The position numbers and the translations under genes are program-made. Below, piece after piece: positions 1 through 11,399 of a stretch of 64,000 nucleotides of DNA (its first letter is position 1; the number at the start of each line of letters is the position of its first letter). The notes beneath the pieces are model-generated. The model was not told the DNA's origin, did not search any database, and saw nothing but the letters and a program-made list of their open reading frames with translations. This DNA comes from Anaspis maculata (lineage: Eukaryota > Arthropoda > Insecta > Coleoptera > Scraptiidae): positions 54,989,306-55,053,305 of the forward strand of contig OX421963.1 of the NCBI GenBank assembly GCA_949128115.1, read 5' to 3'.

Positions 1-370
1 GAAAATGTTGACCGTGGAAATTTGGGGGTGAAGAAACCTCACAGTTCCCTCTAACAGGCACCTGACTGGTAGCCACCGTTTCCCCAAGTCGACAGAGATA
101 AGTAGTATGGGGGCATAGGTCGTGCCGTGTGTAGCTTCGTAACGATATATAGAGTTATGTCTTAGTCGATTCCTGGGGGATCAAGGGCTATGAAAAATTA
201 TGGTGGAATATTGGCATTAACTGCTGGCAAATATGGTGGAGGCGCCAAAATGGGTTTCATCTGGTAATAAAATAACTGGCTGTAGCTCGTTTGTTTTTCA
301 ACGGATTTCAACATCTGACACGTCATTTTGTAAACAAAAAAATTCTCTTCTCACTTCATACCTGAATTTA

Positions 371-419
371 ATGTAATGTAATGTAATGTAATGTAATGTA
401 ATGTAATGTAATGTAATGT
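371..419 (+). repeat. (AATGT)n microsatellite, LINE 3' tail
   Basis: About nine copies of AATGT on the plus strand, equal to ACATT on the LINE strand. It lies directly at the LINE 3' end and is best read as its tail. Confidence 0.9.
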
Positions 420-548
420 TTATTAATGTTTCACATAAAGAAAATGTTTACACAAGTCCACAAGTGCATACAGAAAAGTCAGGTACGCAATAAAATATTT
501 ACAATTAACAGTCACAAGACAAATTATTTACATAGGACAAATAACAGA

Positions 549-2599
549 TTAAAAACTCAACAGTGAAGCCGACACGAATTCACTGATTGAGTAGTACGCA
601 TGTTTCAGGAGATGCTCTCTAATAGTTGCCTTAAAAACATTTCGGTCCTGCGATCTGACTGTGGGAGGAAGTTTGTTATAAAATTTGACTCCATAGTAAC
701 TAACACCGTCACGGGTCTTGCTTAATCTCAAGTAATCTTGGTCAATGTCGTCACAGTTTTGAACTGGATAGCAATGGATCTGCCCTCTACTAACGCTGGT
801 TCTGATGTGATCCTTCGTCCACAGCAAGCACTCAAGTATGTACATTGATGGCAAAGTAAGTATTTTCAACGTCTTAAAAATTGATCTGCAATCATCACGA
901 TAGCCCAAACCGCCAATCACACGAATCGCTCTCCTCTGCAGGGCAAACACCGAGGAGGCGTGAGCAGAATGACCCCACACCAAAAGAGCGTACGAAAGGG
1001 ACGGCCAGACCACCCCAAAATACGCTGACCTCAGTGTCCGCCCCGACACTCTGCCGGCAAGACTCCGCAAAAGAAAAATATCCTTCGATATCTTCGAGCA
1101 CACAGAACGTGTGTGTAGCTCCCAGTCAAGTCGAGGTTCCACATTCACCCCCAAAAACTTTACACCAGCTGCCGCACCCGGAACATCCTCAGCTCCCCGT
1201 CGGAGTCCAAAAATCATCCTTTCAGTTTTTGTGGCATTAAGACAGAGTCTGTTGACCAGACACCACTCAGCCATGGCCGCCCCCGCACGCTCAGCTCCAG
1301 ACACTAAGCGATCAAGGCAACGATCGTCCTGCACGAGTGTGGTATCATCCGCGTAGAGGATAAACCTTGAGTTGGAGTCAACCCTCGCACAGGGCAGATC
1401 GTTGATATAAATTAAAAAAAGGGTAGGACCTAACTTAGATCCCTGCCGAACGCCGTGGAGCAAATCCGCCGTGTCTGAAGCTATACCATGGTGATAAACG
1501 AACTGACGTCCTCCTCCAAGGTACGACCTCACCAGAGAAACGCTATCGTCGCCGAAACCGTAAAACTTCAACTTCTCGAGCAAAATCTCATGCGATACGC
1601 AGTCAAACGCCTTCGTGAGGTCGAAGAACTGAGCCGCAATAAAATGACCATTCTCAAACCCGGCATTAATCTGCTGCACCAGGGATGCAATGGCATGTGT
1701 CGTCGATCTCCCCGCCCTAAACCCAAATTGGCACTCGGTGAAAAGGTTATGACCCTCAAAATATTTAGTCATTTGTGTATTTAGTATAGCTTCTAAAATT
1801 TTACCAAAAATTGGCACAATAGAAATAGGTCTATAGTTTGAAGGACTGGTGGGGTCGCCTGCTTTTTTATATATAGGGATAACCTTCGAGAGTTTTAGTG
1901 CATCTGGAAATGTATTGTTAGACAAGCAAATATTTAAAAGTTTTGTTAAAGGTACGAGTATTTCATATCTGATGGCTTTGATTATTTTTTTGTTAATGCC
2001 GTATGCATCGCGTGATTCTGAGTTGCCTAAATTACCTAATATGTCATTAACCTCCACAAAAGATACTCCCGTAAAAGCAAACTGATTCGTGCATTTCAGC
2101 TCTGTCGCACTCAAATAATCCCTGTAGGTTTTATTTATGACAGGCAGGTTTCCCAGGAGAGCCTCTGCTACATTACAAAAATATACATTCAAGTCCCGGG
2201 CTGAAGGACTGTCAGTATCACATTTAGTTTTTTTAGGTTTACTGGTGTTAATGAGAGCCCACATTGCTCTTTGCCGATTTTGTGCTTCAGCTATAAATCT
2301 GTCATGAGCGCTTTTCTTTGCCTTGCTCAGTTCGGCTCTGTACTTCGACCTCAACCGCCGGACCGCACACCCCAAGCCGGCATCCGGGTGCAGACCATGC
2401 AGCTGCCGCAAGTCCCTGAGCTCATCCCTATGTCGTCTAAGCTCATCGGTGAACCAGTTAATTTTGTTTTGAGTAACCCCGACCACCTTCGACTTGACTG
2501 GGAAACAACGGTTCAGGCCATCCGCAATAACGTTAATGAATGTGCGAAACTTGAAATCAATATCGAGATCACCACCAACAAAGGACCAGTCCACAAACA
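549..2599 (-). pseudogene. Reverse transcriptase ORF of LINE-1 (5'-truncated)
   Basis: The ORF is open without a stop over about 680 codons of LINE sequence. In order it shows an EN-RT linker (NWFTDELRRHRDEL), the RT fingers motif SNYRPISIVPIFGKILE, then FGFRAGRSTTHAI, the catalytic aspartate motif FFDLTKAFDCVSH, GVRQGSKLGPTLF, the catalytic YADD box (about 1343-1354), and a C-terminal tail ending in the YYSISEF-type stretch typical of Jockey/CR1-group ORF2 proteins. The reading frame continues upstream to 2774 with about 58 codons, but those come from the palindrome arm, so the apparent N-terminus is chimeric. RT copies LINE RNA at the nicked target site (target-primed reverse transcription). 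Without the endonuclease domain this copy cannot be autonomous. The lack of stops suggests a fairly recent insertion. Confidence 0.9.
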
Positions 2600-3845
2600 A
2601 TTTACAAACGTCATTCCGTGAAACTGTCAAAATTGTCTTTATAAGATATGCTAAATTCCGCCATTTTTTGAAGGTTATCAGATATTTTTTAAACCTGACA
2701 GTATCATAGATCTTGAGGTGCTCTTTCCGATTCTCTACTTTTCCACTTCGTATCTTTGCCGTTTTGGCCGCCATATTGAAAATATGGTGCCCAAAAAACA
2801 GTTTTTTGTCAATATCTTGAATTCAACTGACTCAAAATTGGAACGTGTATATGCGGAGGAAAGCCCATTCAAATTTCTACAATTTGACATATCAGTCATT
2901 TATGTGCGATTCACGGTTCTTGAGTTAGAGCTTTCAGAACTTCCGGAAGCATCAACTTTCGGCATTCAATCAGAATGTTAAATTGATACCACCATCATGT
3001 ACCTAGTAAGCAAATCAACCATAAATAGCTCTTGGCCATTAACCGTAGATGATAGAAAATTTAGAAAATCAATCATGGTGATGTTATTTGTGTAATTACA
3101 GGGTGAACTGTGAAAGTAAATTGACTTTAGAAAGAAATAAAGGTAAGATAGCATTTGGAGGATATCAGATACATTCGAAACTCATAATTATGATGAAATT
3201 TGGGGTCAATATTCAGAATATCCACTTTTCCACTTCGTATCTCTGCTGTTCTGGCCATAATTTTGAAAAGATAGCGTGTAAAAAAACATTTTCGAAAAAA
3301 TTTCTGGAAATTTGTCATGAAATTCCAGAATCCATATCAAAAGTGAAGGTCTATTAAATTCTCTGAAATTTGACATCTGAATCACTCATGTGCAACTTAC
3401 GGTTCCCAAGCTATACCTTTTTAAAGTCAATTTTCCCTTAGAGTTCACTCTGTAGTTGCATAGCAACCGTTACCATGATTGATTTTCTGGATATTAATGG
3501 TCTGTGGTTGACAACTCATCATCATTTATGGTCAATTTGACTGCCACGTGGAGCTAAGATCAACTTGATATGCTGATTGGATGACAAAAGTAGATGTTTT
3601 AGGGAATTCTAGAAGCCATAACCCAAGAACCGGAAGTAGCACGTACATGAGTAAGGTGTCAAATTGTAGAGAATTGAAGAAGCTTCCATTTGCATATAAA
3701 CGCTTCTACCTCAACGTTGACCGAAATGAAGATAGTGATAAAAAAATGTTTTTTGGGCGCCATCTTTTCAATATAGCGGCCAAGACGGCAAATATATACG
3801 AAGTGGAAAAGTGGAAATTCGGAAAAGGCACCTTAAGATCTATTA

Positions 3846-4799
3846 GGAAGGTTACTTAAAATGGGATACTCAGCTAAAACGGGATACCAAGAATTCTGAC
3901 AATACCAGGTATCGCCATCTAACCCAATATCCACCGAACTCAAGCTCTAGTCTAATGCAACGGTCAAACGTAATTTCGAGTTGACAGCTGAAGCGCGAGC
4001 CGTACCAGATAAGTTTTATGGTTTTCAGATTTTCTGATCTAATATCAAGGGTTCATATTAGTAAGAATTGCGTGCGAAGTGATTGGGGGAACATGTTCAT
4101 TATTTATTTACCTCAAGCTAAGATATGAACTGTTGATTTGACGAACAAGTTTTTTCGATTTATTTTGAGGTTACGTGAGAAAAAATTTCGAATGTCAAAT
4201 ATGAGTGTTCGGGTAAAACGGGATTTTTGTCATCCCGTAAAACGGGATATCCCAGATGCGTGAGGTGCAGAAGGTGGGTGAATGATGCCTGCGCCAGGGC
4301 GGATGAAGAAGGAGAAGACTTCCTCTGTGACTTCTGCCTTGAAGTCTGATTCTTTCTTTTTTCTTTTTTCTTGTCTTATGCACAATTTGAAAATGTTTAC
4401 TATGTTTTTGTTTTGTTACCTAAGAATGATTGTTTATTTTCATATTTTATATGTCTGTTAAACCAACCTAGTAGTTTTCATATTAAAAACTTGGAATTTG
4501 AATGTTTGGTTATCATATTCTTGATAAGACTAGTTGAATCTAATAATTTTAATTACTATCCCATTTTAAGGATATAGGGTATCCCGTTTTACCATATGGG
4601 TTCCCTAAAACGGGATACTTGCACATTTTTTGGAAAAGTAGTTATATTTTGGAAAATACACTTTTGTTCCAAAAACTCTTTGGGGTTATGATATAAAACT
4701 GAGCAAGGAATAATTAAACATAATTAGATGAAGTTTGCTTTATTCAGCTATTATTTCTAAGGGTTCAAACCTTAAGTATCCCATTTTAAGTAACCTTCC
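3846..4799. mobile_element. pogo-like (Tc1/mariner) element inside A
   Basis: The terminal inverted repeat begins GGAAGGTTACTTAAAATGGG (3846 on) and is mirrored at 4775-4799, 25 of 25 bases. A TA dinucleotide lies just outside on each side (3844-3845 and 4802-4803, the latter after two extra C). The interior repeats the phrase AAAACGGGAT several times near both ends (about 3876, 4213, 4239, 4607), like subterminal transposase-binding repeats. It splits the right arm of A, whose uninterrupted sequence is visible in copy B at about 18770. It keeps the last about 30 codons of a transposase-like ORF (separate entry). Non-autonomous now. Confidence 0.75.
4255..4350 (+). pseudogene. C-terminal Cys-rich tail of a pogo-type transposase (remnant)
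   Basis: In one plus-strand frame the sequence reads CVRCRRWVNDACARADEEGE followed by DFLCDFCLEV and a stop. The spacing C-x2-C-x2-W-x4-C ... C-x2-C is that of the PHD-like zinc-binding tail found at the C-terminus of many insect pogo/Tigger-type DDE transposases. The first ligands and the last C-x2-C are intact and a normal stop follows, but nothing upstream is coding, so the element is an internally deleted derivative retaining its 3' end. The TA-flanked inverted repeats around it agree with a pogo source. Assignment is from motif memory. Confidence 0.55.
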
Positions 4800-5180
4800 C
4801 CTACTGCCAAGTTTCAAAAATATCAGACAACCTTCAAAAAAGGCCGGAATTTAGCATATCTATGAAGACAATTTTGGCAGTTTCCCGAAATGTCGTTTGT
4901 TAATTCAGGTATGAAATGAGAAGAGTATTTTTTTGTCTACAAAATGACGTTCCAAATGTTGGAATCCGTTGAAAAACAAACGAGCTACAGCCAGTTTATT
5001 ATTACCAGATGAAGCCCATTTTGGCGCCTCCACCATATTTGCCTGGAGCAGATGTCAATATTCCACCATAATTTTTCATGATCCTTGATCGCCCAGGAGT
5101 CGATTAAGACATATCTCTATATATCTTCAAGAAGTTGCACACGGCCAAGCCTTTTTTGACCCTATGCACCCAGACTAAAG

Positions 5181-5879
5181 TTATTGAATGTCGAAAGCAT
5201 ATGGTTTGATGAGAGAAATCAAATAAATTATAATATATTGACTATTCTGGAAATGACGACCTCTATGTTTTTTGACATTGCGTCGTCTTGTGTCGCGACG
5301 TCATTCGTCGGAACGCGTGGTGCTCCCTCCATATTTGGAAAGTAAGTAATAATGAACAGCCGTACCAAATTTCATGTATTTATCATGAAAAAACAAGTTC
5401 CTACAGAGTTCAGTAGATAACCACTTGATTTCATCTTTATCTCTTATTATTACCAATTATCTTTGTCAAATGATTGCGCAACTCATTTTTCAAGTCAGAA
5501 TCGACATCAGCGAATAAAAATCATTCGAAAATGACTACTCGTTTGCCTTTGTGGGTCTTCATTGGACCATACTAGACCTGGAGCTCCAAATTCTGAAGAT
5601 ACCCCCACCCCTCCGTTCCTAAGGGGCAAATTTGGTGGTGCTCCAGATCAAAACGCTTGAATAGGTCCAATGATCATCTGTGCTGAAAATAATCGAAATC
5701 GTTAGAAGTGCAGAACCTGGACGATTTTAGGCCCGTACCGCTACGACTATAAGGTACTTTTACCTAGTATGATAGGTACATACGCTGGGCTAAAACATTT
5801 CAGTTGGGCAGTCAATCTGATGATATGGCCATCCAAACGCTGCTAGGACAATTCTTCGCCGGACAATTCCTCGCAAGCA
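5181..5879. other. No recognisable feature
   Basis: AT-rich spacer between element A and the 120-bp array. I see no open frame with family motifs and no inverted repeat. Confidence 0.5.
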
Positions 5880-6884
5880 TTGCACCTGCGCATGACCGGG
5901 CTTATTGGGGCTCTGAAAGACACTGTAAGACACAAGGGGGCTCAGCAGGACTTGTAATTCTACAATGTAGATGTAGACACAAGGAAGGATAGGGCTCTCA
6001 ATATCACAAGAAGACCTGGCAGGGCTCACTTGGGCCCCCAAACAATACTTTAGACACAAGGGGGCTAGCGGAGCTCAAATCGCCACAATGTAGTCACAAG
6101 GCTAGATAGGGCTTCGAGTAACACAAAAAGACATTAGGGGTTCAATGGGGCTCCAAACGACATTTGAAGGCACAAGGGCGCCTATAGGGCTCCGATCAAC
6201 ACATGAAGACAACAGGAGCTCACTAGAACACAGAAACAAAGACAGGTTAAAAAGGGGCTCAGCAGGGCTACAAATGAAACACGAAAACACTAGAGGGCCA
6301 CATAAAGGGCTCCGAGAAACTTAAGAAGGAGCACAAGAGAGCTTTCTAAGCTTCCAGAATCTTCGAGAAATCAGAACGGGGTCACCTGGGCTGCAAACGA
6401 TAATTGAAGACGCAAGGTGGCGCAATAGGGCTCCAAACGGTATTGAAGACACAGTGAGGTGAGTATAGGGCTCTGAAAATCGCAAGAAGGCCTGGTGAGG
6501 CTCACTAGGCCTCCAACTGCCACTAAGAGACACAAAGGGGGTCCTATAGAACTTCAACCAACACATAAAGGCTCACAGCAGCTTACTAGAGCTTTGAAAT
6601 CTAAAACAATGAAAAAGGGGCTCAGCAGAGCTACAAATGCAACATGAAGACAGGGGGGCCTAATAGAGCTCTGAGAAGCCGTCAGGTGGGCATAAGGCAT
6701 AAGGGTGAAGCAAATATCCAGAAAATTTGGAGATACTCAAGGGGGTTCATCAAGACCCCAAACAAAACTTGAGAGACAAGGGGGCTCAGCAAGGCTTAAA
6801 ACTCTACGTAAAAACTCAGTGGAGGATAGGGCTCTGAATATCACAGTCACACTAGGCCTCATAAGAGCTCCAAAGTTCCCCGAG
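5880..6884 (+). repeat. Decayed tandem array, period about 120 bp (half-period about 60)
   Basis: The phrase GACACAAGGGGGCTC, more or less decayed, recurs at about 5930, 6054, 6168, 6285, 6408, 6528, 6650 and 6772, spacing 114-124 bp. A second phrase, GGGCTC(C/T)GA..AACACA(A/T)GAAGAC, lies about half a period away (for example 5993, 6188, 6308, 6430, 6470). Copies are strongly diverged. The array is more G-rich than its surroundings and abuts the 3' tail of LINE-2. No coding frame persists across units. It is probably an old minisatellite or satellite fragment. Confidence 0.75.
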
Positions 6885-7052
6885 AAAACAATACAATACG
6901 ATACAATCTTTATTCAGCGCAAGAAGCATGAGTACGATATGAAACACTTTGTAACACTCAAGTATGTACAAGTAGAACACTACCACAAACAATGGATAAT
7001 AAATTCACATGTACCTACTTAAAAAAAAGTGAAGTCATTGCACAAGATGGAG

Positions 7053-7324
7053 TCAAAATACAAAATTCAAAAACTCATTGACAGAATAGAAACATTTTTT
7101 AATCAACATGGTCTTTACGGCTCTTCTGAAGGTATGATACGCGACTATGCTTTTATATTCCTGAGGGAGATGATTATAAAGCCTGAGAGAGCCGACAATG
7201 GGCCCCCTCGCGACCTGCGTCAAGGCAAACCTGGGAATTACCAGCTTGTCAGCATTCCTCGTCCGATAGTGGCTCACCTCACACTGTCGCTGGAAGCGTC
7301 CAACATTTCTCCTCACAAAACAGA
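7053..7324 (-). pseudogene. LINE-2 RT, C-terminal part
   Basis: This is the continuation of the RT frame after element C: CFVRRNVGRFQRQCEVSHYR, the conserved H-Y-x-TR-x2-D-x-L motif, GSLRLYNHLPQEYK, and the C-terminus KKCFYSVNEFL. This arrangement is the usual tail of Jockey/CR1-group ORF2. When element C and one copy of the AGA duplication are taken away, the codon at the junction is complete and the two parts share one frame. Confidence 0.88.
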
Positions 7325-8782
7325 TAGTTGCAGCGGTACGCTTTTTGATTTTGCATTTTGTGATACTGCAATGAAATTTGGCTTATGCAAACTACATAAA
7401 ATTTCAAGTGATTTGACCCGCAGCACTCAAAAATTTGTCCATTAGGGGGCGACTGGGGGCCCCTCAAAATTTCAAGATGTCTGATTTTTTTCCCATGCGC
7501 CATTCAGTACCGCCCTATCTACCGTACAGAACCTAAACAACTTTGTTCTTGACCATCATAACATTTTTCGTCATGTCAATTCCATTCTTCTTATAGAAAA
7601 AAAATAATTTCTTTGCCTGGTCAACAAATTGAAAAATAATTTTTTTTTGGACCACCAATAGATTGTTGAGTAGTTTTTGTGCGATCATCGATGAATCCGC
7701 TTCCCCTTGATTCATTTATGAGAAGAAAACTTTTGCAGTGCTATTTTTCAACAAAGGAGTGACTTCAACTTACCATTATTTTCAACATTACCTTTTTCAA
7801 TGTTTTACCTCGGTAAGTATGATTATTGTTATACTAATATACAGCTTGAAGTTCTCTTCAACGATGTGGATGATGAAACTGCCTCAGATTCCACCTGGAA
7901 GCCGTACATAATAATTTTTCCGCAAGGCCGTCAAATTTGGCATTTTTGATTTTCTAGCGGGAGCGGCCAAAATGTAAATACACACCACTCCGCCCAAGAG
8001 CACCGGTTTGCTCTAGCGGAAAACGATATTCACGCCTAACAATTTTGCATTTTGTGATACTGGAATGAGAGTTGGTGCGAAAGTACCGCAACCGGTGCTC
8101 TTGGGCAGAGTGGTGTGTATTGACATTTTGGCCGCTCCCGGTAGAAAATCAAAAATGCCAAATTTGACGGCCTTGCAGAAAAATTAATATGCACGGCTTC
8201 CAGGTGGAATCTGAGGTCGTTTCATCATCCAAACCGTTAAAGAAAACTTCAAGCTATATATTAGTACAATAATAATCATATTTTTAGGGATAAAACATTG
8301 AAATAGGTAATGTTGAAAATAATGATAAGTTGAGGTCACCCCTTCGTTAAAGAATTAAACAGAAAAACTTTTGTTTTCATAAATGAATCAAAGGGATGCG
8401 GATTTATCGATGATCACACAAAAACGATTCAGCAATCTATTTGTGGTCCAAAAAAATATATATTTCTCGACTTGTTGACCAGACAAAGAAATAATTTTTT
8501 TCTGTAAGAAGAATGGAATTGACATGACGAAAAATGTTATGATGGTCAAGAACAAAGTTCTTTAGGTCCTGTACGGTAGATAGGGCGGTACTAAATGGTG
8601 CATGGTAAAAGCACTGACATCTTGAAATTTGGAGGGGCCCCCAGTCGCCCCCTAATGGACAAATTTATGAGTGCTGCGGGTCAAATCACTTGAAATTCTA
8701 CGTAGTTGGCATATGCCAAATTTCATCGCAGTATCACAAAATGCAGAATCAGGGTCATTTTGCTAGCGTACCGCTGCAACTA
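7325..8782. mobile_element. Element C: 1458-bp palindromic TAGT/ACTA element
   Basis: Inverted termini TAGTTGCAGCGGTACGCT and the mirror image; target duplication AGA at 7322-7324 and 8783-8785. The arms pair over nearly their full length (7325-8030 with 8075-8782), with the turn around 8030-8080. There is no protein-coding potential beyond shadow frames. Boundaries are certain because excision of the element plus one AGA restores the host LINE frame. Its arms share no obvious sequence with A/B, so it is a separate family with the same end signature. Confidence 0.9.
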
Positions 8783-9862
8783 AGACACATTCGAGAATGT
8801 AACAACAATATACATTGAGGATGCCATACTCCACAAAATATGGCCTACATGAAGTTCTACAAGGAAGTGACAGCATGCACCTGATTATTCTTTTATGGGC
8901 AACAAAAACCCTCCGGACACCAGAAGAGCCTCCCCAGCACAATATGCCATATGTCAGCAGACAATGAAGGGAAGAACAGTAAAACATCCTTAAATGGCCG
9001 AGAGAAATTACACCCCTCAACTGAATGACCACGAAGCACATAACCCCGAAACTCCTGGCCACCCTCCCCGTGTGCTCCACCCAAGAAAGACCGGAGTCCA
9101 ATTCTACTCCAAGGAACCTTATCTTTTGACTTTGCTTGACGCTCTTTGCTCCCAGTCTCACTAATAAACTACAATCTGAGTTGCCGCCCAACGGCGTGAA
9201 GGCTATCATCTCAGTTTTGCCGGAATTGGCAATTACACCGTTGTCCGCAAACCAGGATAAAATCCTGTTTGCACTTGTAGTTGCATTAAACGCCACAGCG
9301 TCGTTATTTTCACCGCATACAACCATGGATGAGTCATCGGCAAAGAGCGTAATTGACTCATCAGTGATCAGATTGTTCACAAAAATTACAAAAAGAAGAG
9401 GACCCAGAATACTTCCCTGGGGGACCCCAGTCGCTACACTTCTCGCCCCCGACGGATACTTGCCATCCTTCCGCATAATTCGCACCACCTGACTTCGTTC
9501 CGACACGTAGGACCTCAACCACCGCCAAGGTGACCCCCTTACCCCATACGAATAAAGCTTATCGAGCAACAAAGCATGGTTGACGGAGTCGAAAGCCCGC
9601 GACAAGTCGAAAAACACTCCCACCGACTTATATCTCTTATTGAAACTATTCAGTAGGTACCCTTTCGCAAATAGCCAAGATCGCGTCCTGAGTACACCTC
9701 CCCTTCAAAAACCCGTACTGCTGTGACGGCAGCAATTTATTGTCATGAAGAAACGAAAGCAAGCGGGTGCTGAAGACTTTCTCAAATACTTTCGATATCG
9801 CTGGTAACAACGCTACAGGCCGATAGTTACTGACGTCACTCGGGTCTCCTTTTTTCCTTTTT
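8783..9862 (-). pseudogene. LINE-2 RT, 5' part
   Basis: On the minus strand from about 9860 the translation starts GDPSDVSNYRPVALLPAISK, then QYGF..G.CTQDAI, and after a frameshift near 9625-9650 continues FFDLSRAFDSVNHALLLDKL, GVPQGSILGPLLFVIFVNNL and the catalytic box LFADDSS (about 9335-9355). It ends in YCCYILECV exactly at the AGA repeat flanking element C, where the reading frame runs into element C and stops. The family is Jockey/CR1-group by these motifs. Confidence 0.88.
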
Positions 9863-9869
9863 CATCAGA

Positions 9870-10500
9870 CAAACCGAGAATATTTGTTTTATTTCAGAAG
9901 TTATTTCAAAAGAAAAAGGGGGGGGGGTTACTTTTGAGACACCTTTACATCAAAAGCGTTTCAGAGCGTTCCGGCGCCAGCTCATTCGATGCAATAGCTG
10001 CCGGCTCCCGTTCTTGTATTTAGCACAAACCCACTCAGATGCCTTGAGAAGACATGCAAACCAATACATACATTCGAGCATACATTTGCAATCTCATGAC
10101 ATCCTTCCCCTTAAGATTAGACCGAGGATTAGACTAAATAATACAAAAAAATAATAACAATAATAGGTATCGATGAAAATCACATAATATGTAATGTGTA
10201 CCAAACCTTGAATAATCGACTCTTATAAGACCAATAACATTATTAATAAGAACACAGGGAATATTCCATGAAACCTATAATGTCTAACATAATCCTGAAA
10301 ATAAACAGGTGTTTGCTCAAGGTCCTCATTGTGATCTTTTCACTTCACCACAAGTGAACCGCTGAGCCTATGAGTATAATCCTTAACAATTGATGTTAGT
10401 TCGTTGAAGGTTTGATGGTTACTCGAACAGCCCAAAAATTTTCATCCAATCAATTGAGTATCAAATAAATTATCGTTCACAGAATTCGGAATTTTTGCAT
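9870..10500. other. No recognisable feature
   Basis: AT-rich spacer upstream of the LINE-2 truncation point; includes a G homopolymer near 9918 and short AAT runs near 10145. Nothing codes convincingly. Confidence 0.4.
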
Positions 10501-10508
10501 TATTGAAC

Positions 10509-10660
10509 ACCCTATATACGGTGTCTGCAAGTAGTGCCATCTGGGCACCACTTCTCAAAAGTAAGGTATAGGTATACCTATGTACTTCAACTGTGCCAAG
10601 TCTCAATGCTCTACTCAAAAGCAGGGATCACGCCTCAAAAGTGCCAGGTTGATACGGCCA
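10509..10660 (+). repeat. Direct repeat, copy 1 of 2
   Basis: About 130 bp beginning TATACGGTGTCTGCAAGTAG that recurs at 10987-11115 with few changes, including GTGCCATCTGGGCACCACT and ACTTCAACTGTGCCAAGTCT. Copies are about 478 bp apart in direct orientation. It may be a fragment of an unidentified interspersed repeat. Confidence 0.65.
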
Positions 10661-10986
10661 ATCACCGAACAATGAGAAGAAAACCAGTTGACTGTCAAAT
10701 TTTTCGAAGATATAGATAAGAACAATGGTAGGTGATACACGGCATTCCATTCTCGACTTCACTCTTCATGGGACTACCGAGGTTCACTCGAATATCTTGA
10801 AAAATTACTGATTTTATAAAAAATTTCAATTCCCATGAAACTAACCACAAATTACAAGATTTTGAGGAAACGTCTCAAGATATGAAGACGCGGTTGGTTT
10901 TATCTCAACAAGCATTCAATTGTGAATCTATATGGTGACTTTCATGACTCCAACCCTTTTGTTACCGAGTTGGGATTCTTGCAGTC

Positions 10987-11135
10987 CTTGTATACGGCGT
11001 CTGCAAGTAGTGCCATCTGGGCACCACTCCTTGAAAGTAAGGTATAGGTATGTACTTCAACTGTGCCAAGTCTCAATACAATACTCATAAGTGCAAGGTT
11101 GGTACCTCGATTGGTACCCCCGAGCATCACGCCTG
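10987..11135 (+). repeat. Direct repeat, copy 2 of 2
   Basis: Second copy of the repeat at 10509. It overlaps a 149-codon minus-strand open frame (10942-11391) that has no family motif I recognise and is open partly because this stretch is GC-richer than its neighbours. Confidence 0.65.
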
Positions 11136-11399
11136 AAGCCGGCAGAACGGCAATGGGTAGAGAAAAACCGATAGCATGGTGAGGGAAACGGTTGAGGTCA
11201 AGAACGTAACGGCGCGGGCATCGGGTGTTAATCAGACCATGACTGACTATCAAACATCCAAACACCGCATTGCGGCTCGGTGAGTCCGGCAGGTCTGAGA
11301 GGGGTACAATGGGCCGAAAAGCGTGGCGTACGTGCCAAGTGGGACCATACGTTTCATCAATTCTCCCCAATAAATCCAGAATCCAGACCACAAAGTCCC

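Larger units (their letters stand above)
371..2599 (-). mobile_element. LINE-1: 5'-truncated non-LTR retrotransposon (Jockey/CR1 group)
   Basis: A minus-strand LINE inserted in the left arm of element A. Its 3' end is the (ACATT)n microsatellite tail at 371-419, a non-poly(A) tail of the kind seen in CR1/L2-type LINEs. The direct repeat AATTTA at 365-370 and 2600-2605 is the likely target-site duplication. Only the end of the endonuclease-RT linker, the RT and the C-terminal region remain; the whole apurinic endonuclease part is missing, so this is a dead-on-arrival 5'-truncated copy. Confidence 0.88.
103..5177. mobile_element. Element A: long palindromic TAGT/ACTA DNA element, interrupted twice
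   Basis: The ends read TAGTATGGGGGCATAGG on the left and the complement of TAGTCTGGGTGCATAGGG on the right. They are flanked by the 3-bp direct repeat AAG (100-102 and 5178-5180). The whole unit folds on itself: 103-360 pairs with 4905-5177, and 2606-3120 pairs with 3420-3845. A LINE (371-2599) sits in the left arm and a pogo-like element (about 3846-4799) in the right arm; without them the element is about 1.9 kb, matching copy B at 17262-19140. No transposase is visible. Both arms carry an open stretch starting MAAKTA-like that recurs in copy B, but it mirrors itself across the palindrome and I do not consider it a protein. The right arm has the YY1-like site CGCCATCTT (3758-3766), and ACAGGGTG occurs near 3099. 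Confidence 0.88.
6886..9862 (-). mobile_element. LINE-2: 5'-truncated non-LTR retrotransposon split by element C
   Basis: A minus-strand LINE of a different family from LINE-1. Its 3' end is the short ATTGT-type tail at about 6887-6911. RT sequence runs from about 9860 (YRP-type fingers motif) to the stop at 7053, interrupted by the 1458-bp element C at 7325-8782. The 5' half (endonuclease) is missing. The first RT segment (about 9625-9862) is out of frame with the rest, so the copy is dead. Confidence 0.85.

Noticed and set aside
5880..6884. Regular spacing considered as a CRISPR array
   Set aside because: Units are diverged along their whole length with no constant repeat and variable spacer pattern, in an insect nuclear context.
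7279..7503. Short frames within element C and mirrored frames in C, D, E, F, H and P
   Set aside because: They are shadows of noncoding inverted repeats and appear on both strands symmetrically.
10942..11391. 149-codon minus-strand frame
   Set aside because: It overlaps a direct repeat, has no known motif, and codon usage does not stand out. No splice or start signal supports it.
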